Position numbers and translations under genes: made by a program. From Clostridiales bacterium (GTDB lineage Bacteria > Bacillota > Clostridia > Oscillospirales > Oscillospiraceae), in contig JAHZGF010000013.1 of assembly GCA_019420945.1 (NCBI GenBank), positions 85,601-149,600 of the forward strand: 64,000 bases of DNA, in the 5' to 3' direction. The number at the start of each line of letters is the position of its first letter. Within the stretch, counting starts at the first letter, position 1. Shown piece by piece: positions 35,205 to 43,764 of the stretch. Below the pieces are notes generated by a model, which worked only from the letters and a program-made list of their open reading frames with translations, made no database searches and was not told the DNA's origin.

Positions 35205-36350
35205 TCACTCCAAAGGATAAAGGAAGGTCATCTGTTCCGTTTCGTCAGACAGCATGGCGTTGAGATCCTGAACAAAGGTACCCAACTGCATGGAGGACTG
35301 GTACAGATTCTCAGTGGTGCAGTAGACATGTCCCTCCTGGACTGCCTTAAAATTGGCGAACAAATCATTCTTGGCCAGCAGATCATCCAGAGTATTCATC
35401 TCCCCCATGATGGAGCTGTTGTAGATGATATAGTCCGCATCCTTGGCGGTCATGTAAAAGGCCTCCATCTGGATGGTGGCAGTGCTGGTGTTGGACCCTT
35501 CCTCTGCTTTCAATTCCGGAAAGGCGTAGGTACCGCCGGCAATCTCGATGAGCTTGGCCACATAGTCAGTGCTGCGCCGCACCACCGCCGCGCCGTTGGT
35601 ATTCAGATAGAAGAAGGCCACAGTTTTTCCGGTGCTCACTTCTTTCAGCTGCTCAAAGGCCTGCTCCTGTTCCGCAAAGGCCTGTTCCGCCTGTTCCAAA
35701 TGGTCTGTCAGCAGGCCGTAGAGTTTGACCCACTCCATGCGGCCTAAGGGACTGGATTCGTGGCTGGAATGGTCTACCATCACAGGGATACCCAAATCAA
35801 CCAGTTCCTCTCTTGCCTTTGGGTTATGATAGATCATCGTATTCTCGATGGTCAAATCACACCCCTCAGAACAAATCAGTTCATAGTCCGGAGCGGAGTA
35901 TTTACCAGCATACGCCAGCTCCCCTGCCCGCAGCGCATCGGCTACCCCAGGCAAATACCAGCCATCCTCATCCAATCCCACAAACCGGATGGAGGACAGA
36001 GCGTCCGCCGACAGGAACATATCCATGGAAGCCGAGGCCACCAGATAGATGTTATTCAAAGGCTGACAGAGCACCGTGATGTCCTCATCCAGTCCTTTGG
36101 GCACTCCAACTCCCTCCGGAACCAGCAGATAGCGGGCCTGGTTGTCCTCCGGGATAGTGATCAAGGCGTATTCGCCATAGTAGTCCACCGTAAACTGCTC
36201 GGCATAGTCCAGCTGCATACTTCCGGTACAGGTCAACTCAGACCAGTCAGGACCAGTGGGGGCGGGGCCTGTCCCGGAAGCATTATGTCCGCAGCCGGCC
36301 AGGGCCAACAGCAGCATCAAGGCCAAAAGGCCACTGATAACCCGTTTCAT
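35205..36350 (-). CDS. btuF: ABC transporter substrate-binding lipoprotein
   Basis: Extracellular solute-binding protein, 381 residues, with a lipoprotein signal ending LLALAGCGHN (lipid-anchored Cys near residue 20). It belongs to the two-lobed, helix-backbone type used for cobalamin and iron chelates (FepB/BtuF-like). It overlaps the upstream lipoprotein gene by four bases (ATGA). The ligand could be cobalamin, a precursor or an iron/cobalt chelate; the riboswitch-led operon supports corrinoids. Confidence 0.88.
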   Translation of the reverse strand: MKRVISGLLALMLLLALAGCGHNASGTGPAPTGPDWSELTCTGSMQLDYAEQFTVDYYGEYALITIPEDNQARYLLVPEGVGVPKGLDEDITVLCQPLNNIYLVASASMDMFLSADALSSIRFVGLDEDGWYLPGVADALRAGELAYAGKYSAPDYELICSEGCDLTIENTMIYHNPKAREELVDLGIPVMVDHSSHESSPLGRMEWVKLYGLLTDHLEQAEQAFAEQEQAFEQLKEVSTGKTVAFFYLNTNGAAVVRRSTDYVAKLIEIAGGTYAFPELKAEEGSNTSTATIQMEAFYMTAKDADYIIYNSSIMGEMNTLDDLLAKNDLFANFKAVQEGHVYCTTENLYQSSMQLGTFVQDLNAMLSDETEQMTFLYPLE

Positions 36351-36754
36351 TGGGCTTCCTGCACCGAGGCGGCGTCAAAGGTGATCACATACTCCACCTC
36401 ATGAGGATTCCCCATGGCGGTGGTATCGGCGATCACAGGCAGATCCTCATCCAGGGTAGTAACAGGAATCTCAAAGGTGGAACCAGGCTCCAGCGTGGTG
36501 GGCTGGTAGGTCTCCTCGTTCACCACCATGTAATCGTAATTGGAGCTGCTCCAAACCAGGGTAAGGGTCATGGCACCGTCCTGGACGGTCAGCTGGGCGG
36601 GGGATTCCACGCTGGCTTTTCCAGAGCCACCCTCCAGGGCAACCTCCACGGTATAAACGCCGTCAGCCAGAGTCTTGGACTTGCTTCCGCCGCAGCCCGT
36701 CAACATCAGCGCCAGGGCAGCAACCACCAACAGACATGTAACAATACGCTTCAT
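36347..36754 (-). CDS. Small lipoprotein with the domain found at the CbiK C-terminus
   Basis: 135 residues, lipobox LMLTGCGGSK, then one beta-rich domain beginning LADGVYTVEVALEGG. The same pattern (LADGVYT, LTV..G.MT, F..PV..LD) recurs in the last 115 residues of the CbiK-like gene next door, so the two share a domain by duplication. It loosely recalls NEAT haem/metal-binding domains; that is only a resemblance. The start is the ATG at 36754; an ATG at 36775 would extend the signal peptide. The role may be to hold a metal or tetrapyrrole at the cell surface. Confidence 0.82.
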   Translation of the reverse strand: MKRIVTCLLVVAALALMLTGCGGSKSKTLADGVYTVEVALEGGSGKASVESPAQLTVQDGAMTLTLVWSSSNYDYMVVNEETYQPTTLEPGSTFEIPVTTLDEDLPVIADTTAMGNPHEVEYVITFDAASVQEAQ

Positions 36755-36824
36755 AATACATACACTCTCTTTCATTTTTTATATTTAGCAGACAGCCCCT
36801 TAAGGGGTTGTCTTATTTACTCTA

Positions 36825-38432
36825 TTACTGGATTGGCTCCGGATTGGAGACAGAAACCACATGGTCATACCAAGTACCTTTCGCACCCAGAATGGCCAGA
36901 TCAAACTCCTGGTCCAGAGCGGCCACCGGAACGTCAAAGCCATAAACTTCCTCGGTGGTTCCGTCGCTGTAGGTGACGGTGTCCAAGGTGGGTTCCAGCA
37001 CTTGAGCTCCCTCTTTGGCAGCGTCCTCCGCCTTGCCCGGGAAGAGATTCACAATATTTTGGGAAACCAGTGAGATATGAATGGTCATCTGTCCATTTTC
37101 CACCGTCAGGGTCCCCTTGCCGTTCAAAGCCTCGTTGACATGGAACATGCCGCTGTCGGTGTCAAAGTCAGCGGTATACACACCATCCGCCAGCACCTCA
37201 GCAGAAACATCAGAGTTCCCATCTACCATTAAGCCCTGGCTGTCCATGGCTGCCGCAGTGTGGGCAACATAGATGGCCTGGATCTCCTCCATGCCGCCCA
37301 GACCGTCAAGCTGGGTATCTACCGTCTCAAAGCTGCCGGAGGCCAGAAACAGACTCTTCCAGGAGTCCGCCTCTTCCCCGGCCATATCATTGTTGGCGTG
37401 ATCTCCCGCCACCACCATCAGGGGCCGAAGCACCACATGGGTGTAGCCAGCCTCCGCCGCCGCGGCAATAATAGCATCGCAGTCGGTGCCCTCGGGCTCC
37501 CCTTCCACAGTGCCGATGAATACATTTTCATAACCCAGCTGGCTCATCTGGGTCTGCATCTGGCTGTAAGTAACCTTGGCGGTGTGGGAGGTACCGTGAC
37601 CCAGCAGCACAAATGCGGTACCGGCCTGGGCAGCTTCCTCCAAAGAGTCATAGCCCGCCTGGGCTACCGCGCCCGCTACGACAGCCTGGGCCACTGCCGC
37701 CTTATCCTCATTCACCGCGGAGGCGTCATCTCCCACTTCCCCCAGCAGGGGCTCAGCGATAGCCACGAAATCAAACTGATTGGCGTAGGCCTCCACCGCC
37801 TCCACCATCTCGTCATATTCCGAGCCGTGCATCAGATGGGTGGGCTGAACGATAAGCTCTTTCACTCCATTGGCCACCGCCCGGTCCAAGGCCTGCTGGA
37901 TGTTGTCAATTTTCACATCGTCCCGGGCCAGGACATGATTCATAATAATCTGGGAGGTAAAGGCCCGGCGCACTGACCAGTCGGGATTGGCAGCCTGGAT
38001 TGCCTTCTCAATACCACCGATGTCCTTGGCTCGGCTGTCATTGTAGGAGGTGCCAAAGCTGACCACCAGAATCTCCCGCTCCCCGATATCGTCCTGATTC
38101 AGCGGGTCATCCTGAGCGGGATCTCCCGTATCCAGTCCAAAATAGTCCGGGCTGGCGTTTTCTCCCTGTACCAGAGCCTTTTGGGCATCTGTCAGAGCAT
38201 CCCAGCCCTCCCGGGCGGCCCGGCACTGTTCTTCGGTGTCCTCCGTCCACTGCTGGACGTAGATGGCGTCAATCAGCTCCGCCACCGCGTCCGCGGCGGC
38301 CTGATCCTCTGACGTGGAGGAAGCGCTGGATTGCGCCGCAGACTGGCTAACAGATTCCGCTCCGGTGGAACCGCAGGCGGTAAGGGCCAGCAGCATAGCC
38401 GCCATAAAAGCACACAATATTCTTCGTTTCAT
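36825..38432 (-). CDS. cbiK: Lipoprotein-anchored sirohydrochlorin cobaltochelatase with extra N- and C-terminal domains
   Basis: Inserts cobalt into sirohydrochlorin. The 535 residues comprise a lipoprotein signal (MLLALTACGST), a small helical DALTDAQKALV module (about 40-85), a CbiK domain (about 115-390) and a C-terminal beta domain shared with the next gene. CbiK metal ligands are seen in VLLGHGTSHTAKV and VVAGDHANNDMAGEE, and QPTHLMHGSEYDEM is a family motif. CbiK is normally cytoplasmic; this one should be outside the membrane, like the periplasmic CbiK of Desulfovibrio. It is the first gene after the cobalamin riboswitch. Confidence 0.92.
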   Translation of the reverse strand: MKRRILCAFMAAMLLALTACGSTGAESVSQSAAQSSASSTSEDQAAADAVAELIDAIYVQQWTEDTEEQCRAAREGWDALTDAQKALVQGENASPDYFGLDTGDPAQDDPLNQDDIGEREILVVSFGTSYNDSRAKDIGGIEKAIQAANPDWSVRRAFTSQIIMNHVLARDDVKIDNIQQALDRAVANGVKELIVQPTHLMHGSEYDEMVEAVEAYANQFDFVAIAEPLLGEVGDDASAVNEDKAAVAQAVVAGAVAQAGYDSLEEAAQAGTAFVLLGHGTSHTAKVTYSQMQTQMSQLGYENVFIGTVEGEPEGTDCDAIIAAAAEAGYTHVVLRPLMVVAGDHANNDMAGEEADSWKSLFLASGSFETVDTQLDGLGGMEEIQAIYVAHTAAAMDSQGLMVDGNSDVSAEVLADGVYTADFDTDSGMFHVNEALNGKGTLTVENGQMTIHISLVSQNIVNLFPGKAEDAAKEGAQVLEPTLDTVTYSDGTTEEVYGFDVPVAALDQEFDLAILGAKGTWYDHVVSVSNPEPIQ

Positions 38433-38496
38433 GATCCCATCTCTTTTCGTCTTGTATTTTGTTCCTCACAGGTTCTCTATCAGCTGTCCCGCCGCA

Positions 38497-38524
38497 ACAA
38501 AAAACGGCCGCAAAAGCGACCGTT
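38497..38524 (-). terminator. Riboswitch-controlled terminator before cbiK
   Basis: On the minus strand a 9-bp stem (38516-38524 with 38503-38511, 4-base loop) is followed by TTTTTTG. It lies between the aptamer and cbiK and is the likely expression platform. Confidence 0.75.
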
Positions 38525-38625
38525 GGTTCAGACAGGTATGACAGCTCCGCTTCCGACCCATGGGGGACCGAAAAAAGACAGACACCTGGAAAACAACGAT
38601 CCGTGCATCGCAGATCCTGCGTTTT

Positions 38626-38782
38626 ACACACGGGCAGGTCTCCTGACTTCGTTCATCGCCACCCCCCTCTTCCCAGTTTCCCAGTGATTTTTGGGGCGCA
38701 GCTCCCGTACACAGTGACGGCATCGTTCCGGATTCCCACCGGATTCCCTTTTCACCCATCCCGCAGATGGACACCCGTGCGC
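38626..38782 (-). promoter_or_regulatory. Cobalamin riboswitch
   Basis: On the minus strand the conserved aptamer elements appear in order: an ATCACTGGGAAACTGGGAAG stretch (B12-box type), then GAAGTCAGGAGACCTGCC near 38631-38648. The ends pair as GCACGGG with CCCGTGT, closing the P1 helix. It should turn the operon down when adenosyl- or other cobalamins are abundant. Confidence 0.93.
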
Positions 38783-38812
38783 AGCATAAAGCTCCTATAT
38801 TTCAATTGTAAA
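38783..38812 (-). promoter_or_regulatory. Possible promoter of the cobalamin operon
   Basis: Minus strand TTTACA (38807-38812), 18-base spacer, TATGCT (38783-38788), placing the transcript start just at the 5' edge of the riboswitch. The match is modest. Confidence 0.4.
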
Positions 38813-39001
38813 CACCGGCATGGTTGCCGGGATCATTTTTATTCTAATCATTCCTCCAAAGGAAGTATGGTAATTTTATTGGATTTTTAGGATAAATTCA
38901 ACTTCTCCTGGTTCCAGTCACAGGCATGAAATCAATCTATGGAGTCAATCAAATTTTAGCAAATTCTCATATAGAACGCAAGCCCTCACAAGACAACGAA
39001 G

Positions 39002-39031
39002 AATGGGCTGTTGCTTGTGCAACAGCCCATT
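39002..39031 (-). terminator. Terminator hairpin after rpsU
   Basis: A perfect 13-bp stem (39002-39014 with 39019-39031, 4-base loop) 11 bases past the rpsU stop; the T tract on the minus strand is weak (CTTCGTTGT). Confidence 0.7.
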
Positions 39032-39041
39032 TTGGTTGAAA

Positions 39042-39224
39042 TCAATAGAATTTCTTGCGGTTCTTCCGGGCAGCCTCAGACTTCTTGCGACGCTTGACGC
39101 TGGGGCTCTCGTAGTGCTCGCGACGGCGCACTTCGGCCAGAACACCGGACTTGGCGCAGCTGCGCTTGAAGCGCTTCAGGGCGCTGTCCAGAGACTCATT
39201 TTCTCTAACGCGGACTTCAGACAT
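39042..39224 (-). CDS. rpsU: 30S ribosomal protein S21
   Basis: Small-subunit protein of 60 residues, the family length. The ESLDSALKRFKRSCAKSGVL core is followed by a basic tail with RRREHYE and many Lys/Arg. GGAGGGAAATTAG precedes the ATG. It is monocistronic with its own strong promoter and hairpin. Confidence 0.97.
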   Translation of the reverse strand: MSEVRVRENESLDSALKRFKRSCAKSGVLAEVRRREHYESPSVKRRKKSEAARKNRKKFY

Positions 39225-39305
39225 CTAATTTCCCTCCCTCCGAAATGCCCAGGGAGTTATGTGACAACAGGGCATGAACAGCCAAATTCTTAGCCTTACC
39301 TAGAT

Positions 39306-39334
39306 ATTCTACGCTGTGAAAGCAATTCTGTCAA
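39306..39334 (-). promoter_or_regulatory. Promoter of rpsU
   Basis: Minus strand TTGACA (39329-39334), 17-base spacer, TAGAAT (39306-39311), leaving a leader of about 75 bases. Confidence 0.8.
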
Positions 39335-39370
39335 GAGTAAGTTTCAATTTCCGCTGTTTTTATAGTCCTG

Positions 39371-41800
39371 TCAGGCTTTGGGCTTCAAAATCAGGTTGAC
39401 CAGCCGGTTCTTCACCAGGATCACCTTTACAATATCCATGCCTTCGGTGTATTTGGCCAGCTTGGCATCCGCCAGAACCGCAGAGACCACCACATCCTGC
39501 TCGGCGTCGGTGGGCACCTGGACGTTGCCCCGCATCTTGCCGCCGATCTGCACGGCCAGTTCCACGGTGGCGGCCACGGTCTTACTCTCGTCATAGACGG
39601 GCCAGCTCTGCTGGCAGGCCATGCCTTCGCAGCCCAGGTTCTGCCAGATCTCCTCGCAGATATGGGGGGCCACCGGGGACAGCATCAGCACCAGGGCCTT
39701 CAGGTCGCCCTTAGTGAGGCCGTTGGCGTAGAAGCTGTTCACCAGGGACATCAGGGTTGCGATGCCGGTGTTGAACTTCATAGCCTCAATGTCGTCGTTG
39801 ACCTTTTTGATGGCCTTATGGATCTCCGCCTCGTTGGCGGCACTGTACTCCATGCTGTCGGTGGCCATATCCTGCAGGTTCCAAACCCGGTCCAGGAAAC
39901 GCTTGCAGCCCGCCACCGCCTTGGGGGACCAAGCTGCCGCCTTGGCAAAGTCACCGATGAACATGATATAGGTGCGCATGGTGTCGGCGCCATACTCCCG
40001 GACAATGTCGTTGGGGTTGACCACGTTGCCCCGGGACTTGGACATCTTTTCGCCGCCCTCACCCAGGATCATACCGTGGCTGGTGCGCTTATGATAGGGC
40101 TCCGCATAGGGCACTACGCCGATATCATGCAGGAAATTGTTCCAGAACCGGCTGTACAGCAGGTGCAGAGTGGTATGCTCCATACCGCCGTTGTACCAGT
40201 CCACCTGACCCCAATAGTCCAGAGCCTCTTTGCTGGCCAGGGCCTCGGAATTGTGGGGATCCATATAGCGCAGGAAGTACCAGGAGGAGCCGGCCCACTG
40301 GGGCATGGTGTCGGTCTCCCGTTCTGCCTTGCCGCCGCAGCAGGGGCAGGTGGTCTCCACCCAGTCCCGCATGGCGCTCAGAGGAGATTCGCCATCGTCG
40401 GTGGTCTCATAGCTCTCCACGTCCGGCAGCACCAGGGGCAGCTGATCCTCAGGCACCGGCACATAGCCGCACTTGGGGCACTTGACGATGGGAATGGGCT
40501 CACCCCAGTAACGCTGACGGGAGAACACCCAGTCCCGGAGTTTGTAATTGACCTTGGCGTGGCCGATGCCGTTCTTCTCCAGATATTCAATCATGGCAGC
40601 CTTGGCGTCCTCCACGCTCATACCGGTGATGAAGCCGGAGTTAACCATGACACCGGTGGCCACATCGGTGAAAGCGGCCTTCTGCACGTCCACCTCGGTG
40701 CCGTCCTCGGCGGCCACCACCTGGATGATGGGCAGGTTAAAGGCCTTGGCGAAGTCCCAGTCACGGGTATCGTGGGCGGGCACTGCCATAATGGCGCCGG
40801 TGCCATAGCTGGCCAGCACGTAGTCAGAGATAAAGATGGGAATTTCCTTTCCGTTGATGGGGTTGATGGCCCGGACGCCCTTCAGCTCCACACCGGTCTT
40901 TTCCTTGGCCAGCTCGGTGCGCTCAAAGTCAGACTTAGCGGCAGCAGAACGGACATAGGCCTGGACCTCATCCAGGTTTTCCAGTTTGTCGGCCCACTTG
41001 GTCACGCAGGCGTGCTCCGGGGCGATGACCATATAGGTAGCGCCAAAGAGGGTGTCGCACCGGGTGGTGTAGACGGTGAGCACATCTCCCTCAGTGGTAT
41101 TGAAGTTGACCTCAGCGCCGGTGGAGCGGCCGATCCAGTTCTTCTGCTGAGTGACCACCCGGGGGATGAAGTCCAGCCCCTCCAGGCCGTCAATGAGCTT
41201 CTGGGCGTACTCGGTGATCTTCAGCATCCACTGGCTCTTCTCCTTGCGGACCACCGGGGCGCCGCAGCGCTCACAGACACCGTTGACCACCTCTTCGTTG
41301 GCCAGCACGCACTTGCAGGAAGTGCACCAGTTGACGGGCATGCTGGTCTTATAGGCCAGGCCCTTTTTGAACAGCTGCAGGAAGATCCACTGGGTCCACT
41401 TGTAGTAGCCGGGGTCGGTGGTGTTGATCTCCCGATCCCAATCGAAGGAGTAGCCCAGCATCTCCAGCTGGCTGCGGAAGTTGCTGATGTTGTCCTCAGT
41501 CACCTTGGCGGGATGGATATGCATTTTAATGGCATAGTTCTCCGTGGGCAGACCAAAGGCGTCATAGCCGATGGGAAACAGCACATTGTAACCGTCCATC
41601 CGCTTTTTACGGGCGATGACGTCCATGGCGGTGTAGGGCCGGGCATGGCCCACATGGAGGCCCTGGCCGGAGGGATAGGGGAACTCCACCAGACCATACC
41701 ACTTGGGCCGGCTGGTGTCACCGGTGACGGCACGGAAAGCGTCAGACTCCTTCCAACGCTGCTGCCATTTCCGCTCAATGGCGGTAAAATCATACTTCAA
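39371..41800 (-). CDS. leuS: Leucyl-tRNA synthetase
   Basis: Charges tRNA-Leu. 809 residues, class I, with the HIGH-type motif PYPSGQGLHVGHARPY, an editing domain with TGAIMAVPAHDTRDWDFA, zinc-like Cys pairs (CTSC, CERCG) and GEKMSKSRGNVV. The start is a TTG at 41800 with only a weak ribosome binding site. It is the last gene of the smc-to-leuS run, 44 bases after rsfS. No terminator follows; the rpsU promoter begins about 40 bases downstream. Confidence 0.97.
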   Translation of the reverse strand: MKYDFTAIERKWQQRWKESDAFRAVTGDTSRPKWYGLVEFPYPSGQGLHVGHARPYTAMDVIARKKRMDGYNVLFPIGYDAFGLPTENYAIKMHIHPAKVTEDNISNFRSQLEMLGYSFDWDREINTTDPGYYKWTQWIFLQLFKKGLAYKTSMPVNWCTSCKCVLANEEVVNGVCERCGAPVVRKEKSQWMLKITEYAQKLIDGLEGLDFIPRVVTQQKNWIGRSTGAEVNFNTTEGDVLTVYTTRCDTLFGATYMVIAPEHACVTKWADKLENLDEVQAYVRSAAAKSDFERTELAKEKTGVELKGVRAINPINGKEIPIFISDYVLASYGTGAIMAVPAHDTRDWDFAKAFNLPIIQVVAAEDGTEVDVQKAAFTDVATGVMVNSGFITGMSVEDAKAAMIEYLEKNGIGHAKVNYKLRDWVFSRQRYWGEPIPIVKCPKCGYVPVPEDQLPLVLPDVESYETTDDGESPLSAMRDWVETTCPCCGGKAERETDTMPQWAGSSWYFLRYMDPHNSEALASKEALDYWGQVDWYNGGMEHTTLHLLYSRFWNNFLHDIGVVPYAEPYHKRTSHGMILGEGGEKMSKSRGNVVNPNDIVREYGADTMRTYIMFIGDFAKAAAWSPKAVAGCKRFLDRVWNLQDMATDSMEYSAANEAEIHKAIKKVNDDIEAMKFNTGIATLMSLVNSFYANGLTKGDLKALVLMLSPVAPHICEEIWQNLGCEGMACQQSWPVYDESKTVAATVELAVQIGGKMRGNVQVPTDAEQDVVVSAVLADAKLAKYTEGMDIVKVILVKNRLVNLILKPKA

Positions 41801-41844
41801 CTTGTATCACGCTTTCTACTTAAATTACTCTCTCAAAAGAAGGC

Positions 41845-42213
41845 TCAGCCTTCCTCATCCACCAGATAGGGGGTGATATCCACGACCTCAGCATCGGCCC
41901 AGAGCCGTTCCAGGTCATAAAAATCCCGCTCCTGCTCCAGGAACACATGGACCACCACATCGGAAAAGTCCAGCAGCACCCAGCCTCCGTCCCGGAAACC
42001 CTCCTTGTGGTGCAGCTCGCCGCCGGCGGCCTCCACAGCCTCCTCGCAGATGTCGGTGAGGGCCTTAATCTGGGTGGTGGACCCGGCAGTGCACAGCACA
42101 AAATAGTCCGCCAGGGTGGTCAGATCCCCGGTCTTAAGCACCTGCAGGTTTCTTCCCTTTTTCTTGTCCAGCGCCTTGACGGCGGCAGCCATGGTCACAA
42201 TGGATTCGGCCAT
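41845..42213 (-). CDS. rsfS: Ribosomal silencing factor RsfS
   Basis: Binds ribosomal protein L14 and blocks subunit joining when nutrients are short. 122 residues with the DUF143 core LADYFVLCTAGSTTQIKAL and GGWVLLDFSDVVVHVF. The ATG at 42213 is used, AAGGAG being 7 bases upstream; an ATG two codons earlier overlaps this site. It follows the nadD/yqeK stop by two bases, a common gene order. Confidence 0.94.
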   Translation of the reverse strand: MAESIVTMAAAVKALDKKKGRNLQVLKTGDLTTLADYFVLCTAGSTTQIKALTDICEEAVEAAGGELHHKEGFRDGGWVLLDFSDVVVHVFLEQERDFYDLERLWADAEVVDITPYLVDEEG

Positions 42214-42215
42214 TG

Positions 42216-43409
42216 TCATTCTCCTTTCGTCAGGAAGCGCAGCGCTTCCCGGGTGTTGGTATGCACAGGAACCCCCCGCTGGGTGAGCTCTTCCACGCTC
42301 ATTTCCAGGCCCAGCCGCACCGCGGCGTCCAGATCCTCATAGACCAGGGCCCGGAGCTTCTCCACCCCGTCAAAATCCCGGGTGGGCTCCATGTAGTCGG
42401 CAATATAAAGAATCTTCTCCAAGGTGGTCATATCCGGCTTGCCGGTGGTGTGCCAGCAGATGGCGTCGTACACTGAATCCGGCATCCCATACTCCCAGCG
42501 GGCAATGGCAGCGCCGGTCTTGGAGTGGAGCAGCTTTACCATTTTCCGCTCCATTTTATCCAGGATGATACCATATTTTTCGCACAATGACAACTGTTCT
42601 TCCAGGTTCAGATACTTGGTGCAGTCATGCAGAATGGCGGCTGCCCGGGCTGCATCCTCATCAGCGCCCCAGCGGCGGGCCAGTTTGACCGCCTCCTCCT
42701 CACAGCCCCGGACATGGGGAATCCGCTTGGCGCGGATCATGGAGTAGGAGCAGGCCCGGAGGTCTTCCCAGTCCAGATGCTTCAGATCTGCATGGGTATC
42801 ATAGAGTCCATGCCGCAGGATATAACCGTAAACCGAGGGGTCCAGCTCCTGGGGACATCCCCCCTGCTTCAACCGCTCCCGCAGTCCGGTAGAGGAGATC
42901 TCCACCAGATTGGGCAGGGTGATGGTGGTCACCCGGGCGTTATACTTTTCTTTCAGATACTCCCGCTGGGGGGCAAAGAGTTCCTCTCCGTCTCCCTCGG
43001 TGCGGCCAAAGGCACAGACCCCCGCCAGAGAAAGAATTATCTCCGGCTCATGCCAAAGGTGGAGAGTGAGGAACATATCGGTCCCCATCAACAGCCACAG
43101 CTCATCCTCCGGACAGCGCTTGTGGATCTGGCGCAGGGTGTCGCTGGTGTAGCTTTTGCCGTCCCGCTTTTGCTCCAGATCCAGCACTTCCACCGGAATC
43201 CCCACATCCAGCCGGTCCGCGGCAATCCGGACCATCTCCAGCCGGTGCTCCGCCGGAGCACCGGCGGCGGGCTGCTGTTTGTGGGGCGGGGTGCCGTCGG
43301 GAACCAGCAGCAGTTTGTCCAGTCCCAGCACAGTGCAGGCCGTGCTGGCCGCCGCCATATGGCCCCGATGGATGGGGTCGAAGGTACCGCCATAAATTCC
43401 AATCTTCAT
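42216..43409 (-). CDS. nadD: Fused nicotinate-nucleotide adenylyltransferase and YqeK HD-domain hydrolase
   Basis: One 397-residue chain. Residues about 1-195 are NadD (YGGTFDPIHRGHMAAAS, SSTGLRERLKQG) for NAD synthesis. About 205-397 are YqeK, an HD-domain enzyme (HVRGCEEEAVKLARRWG, AAILHDCTKYL, HSKTGA) that hydrolyses diadenosine tetraphosphate. In Bacillus these are adjacent separate genes. The frame is open with no stop at the junction, so the fusion is real in this sequence. GGGAGG precedes the ATG. Confidence 0.94.
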   Translation of the reverse strand: MKIGIYGGTFDPIHRGHMAAASTACTVLGLDKLLLVPDGTPPHKQQPAAGAPAEHRLEMVRIAADRLDVGIPVEVLDLEQKRDGKSYTSDTLRQIHKRCPEDELWLLMGTDMFLTLHLWHEPEIILSLAGVCAFGRTEGDGEELFAPQREYLKEKYNARVTTITLPNLVEISSTGLRERLKQGGCPQELDPSVYGYILRHGLYDTHADLKHLDWEDLRACSYSMIRAKRIPHVRGCEEEAVKLARRWGADEDAARAAAILHDCTKYLNLEEQLSLCEKYGIILDKMERKMVKLLHSKTGAAIARWEYGMPDSVYDAICWHTTGKPDMTTLEKILYIADYMEPTRDFDGVEKLRALVYEDLDAAVRLGLEMSVEELTQRGVPVHTNTREALRFLTKGE

Positions 43410-43455
43410 AGGAACCTCCCAGCTGTCACATTGTCCGGTCCAAAACCAGACAGGC

Positions 43456-43764
43456 TCACTTCTTCACCAGAACGATTTTATCCTTTTTATCCTTGCGGTG
43501 GGACTGCCGATAGAGCACAAACTTGCTGCCGATGACCTGCACCGGCTCGCTACGGGTCAGCTTGGACAACTGGTCGCAGACCTCCCGGGGAGTGAGTTCA
43601 CAGCTCTCCAGCACCCGGCCCTTTACCAGTTCCCGGGATTCCAGAGCGTCGTTGACCTGGGCGATCAGGTTATCCCCCAGTCCCTCCTTCCCCACAATCA
43701 CAATGGTATCAATACCGTTGGCCAGGCTTCTCAGCTGGGCACGCTGCTTGCTGGTCAATTCCAT
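43456..43764 (-). CDS. yhbY: CRM-domain RNA-binding protein YhbY
   Basis: Ribosome-assembly protein of 102 residues with one CRM/YhbY domain: QRAQLRSLANGIDTIVIVGK and the GSKFVLYRQS end. AAGGAGG precedes the ATG, which overlaps the rdgB stop by ten bases. Confidence 0.93.
   Translation of the reverse strand: MELTSKQRAQLRSLANGIDTIVIVGKEGLGDNLIAQVNDALESRELVKGRVLESCELTPREVCDQLSKLTRSEPVQVIGSKFVLYRQSHRKDKKDKIVLVKK

Larger units (their letters stand above)
38433..39041. other. Leader and spacer between rpsU and the cobalamin operon
   Basis: About 600 bases without a gene. From the operon side it holds the cbiK ribosome binding site, a terminator at 38497-38524, the cobalamin riboswitch at 38626-38782, a possible promoter at 38783-38812 and the hairpin after rpsU at 39002-39031. 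In 38813-39001 I see only AT-rich sequence. Confidence 0.8.

Noticed and set aside
39662..41869. 735-residue open frame antisense to leuS
   Set aside because: It mirrors leuS, has no domain and no ribosome binding site.
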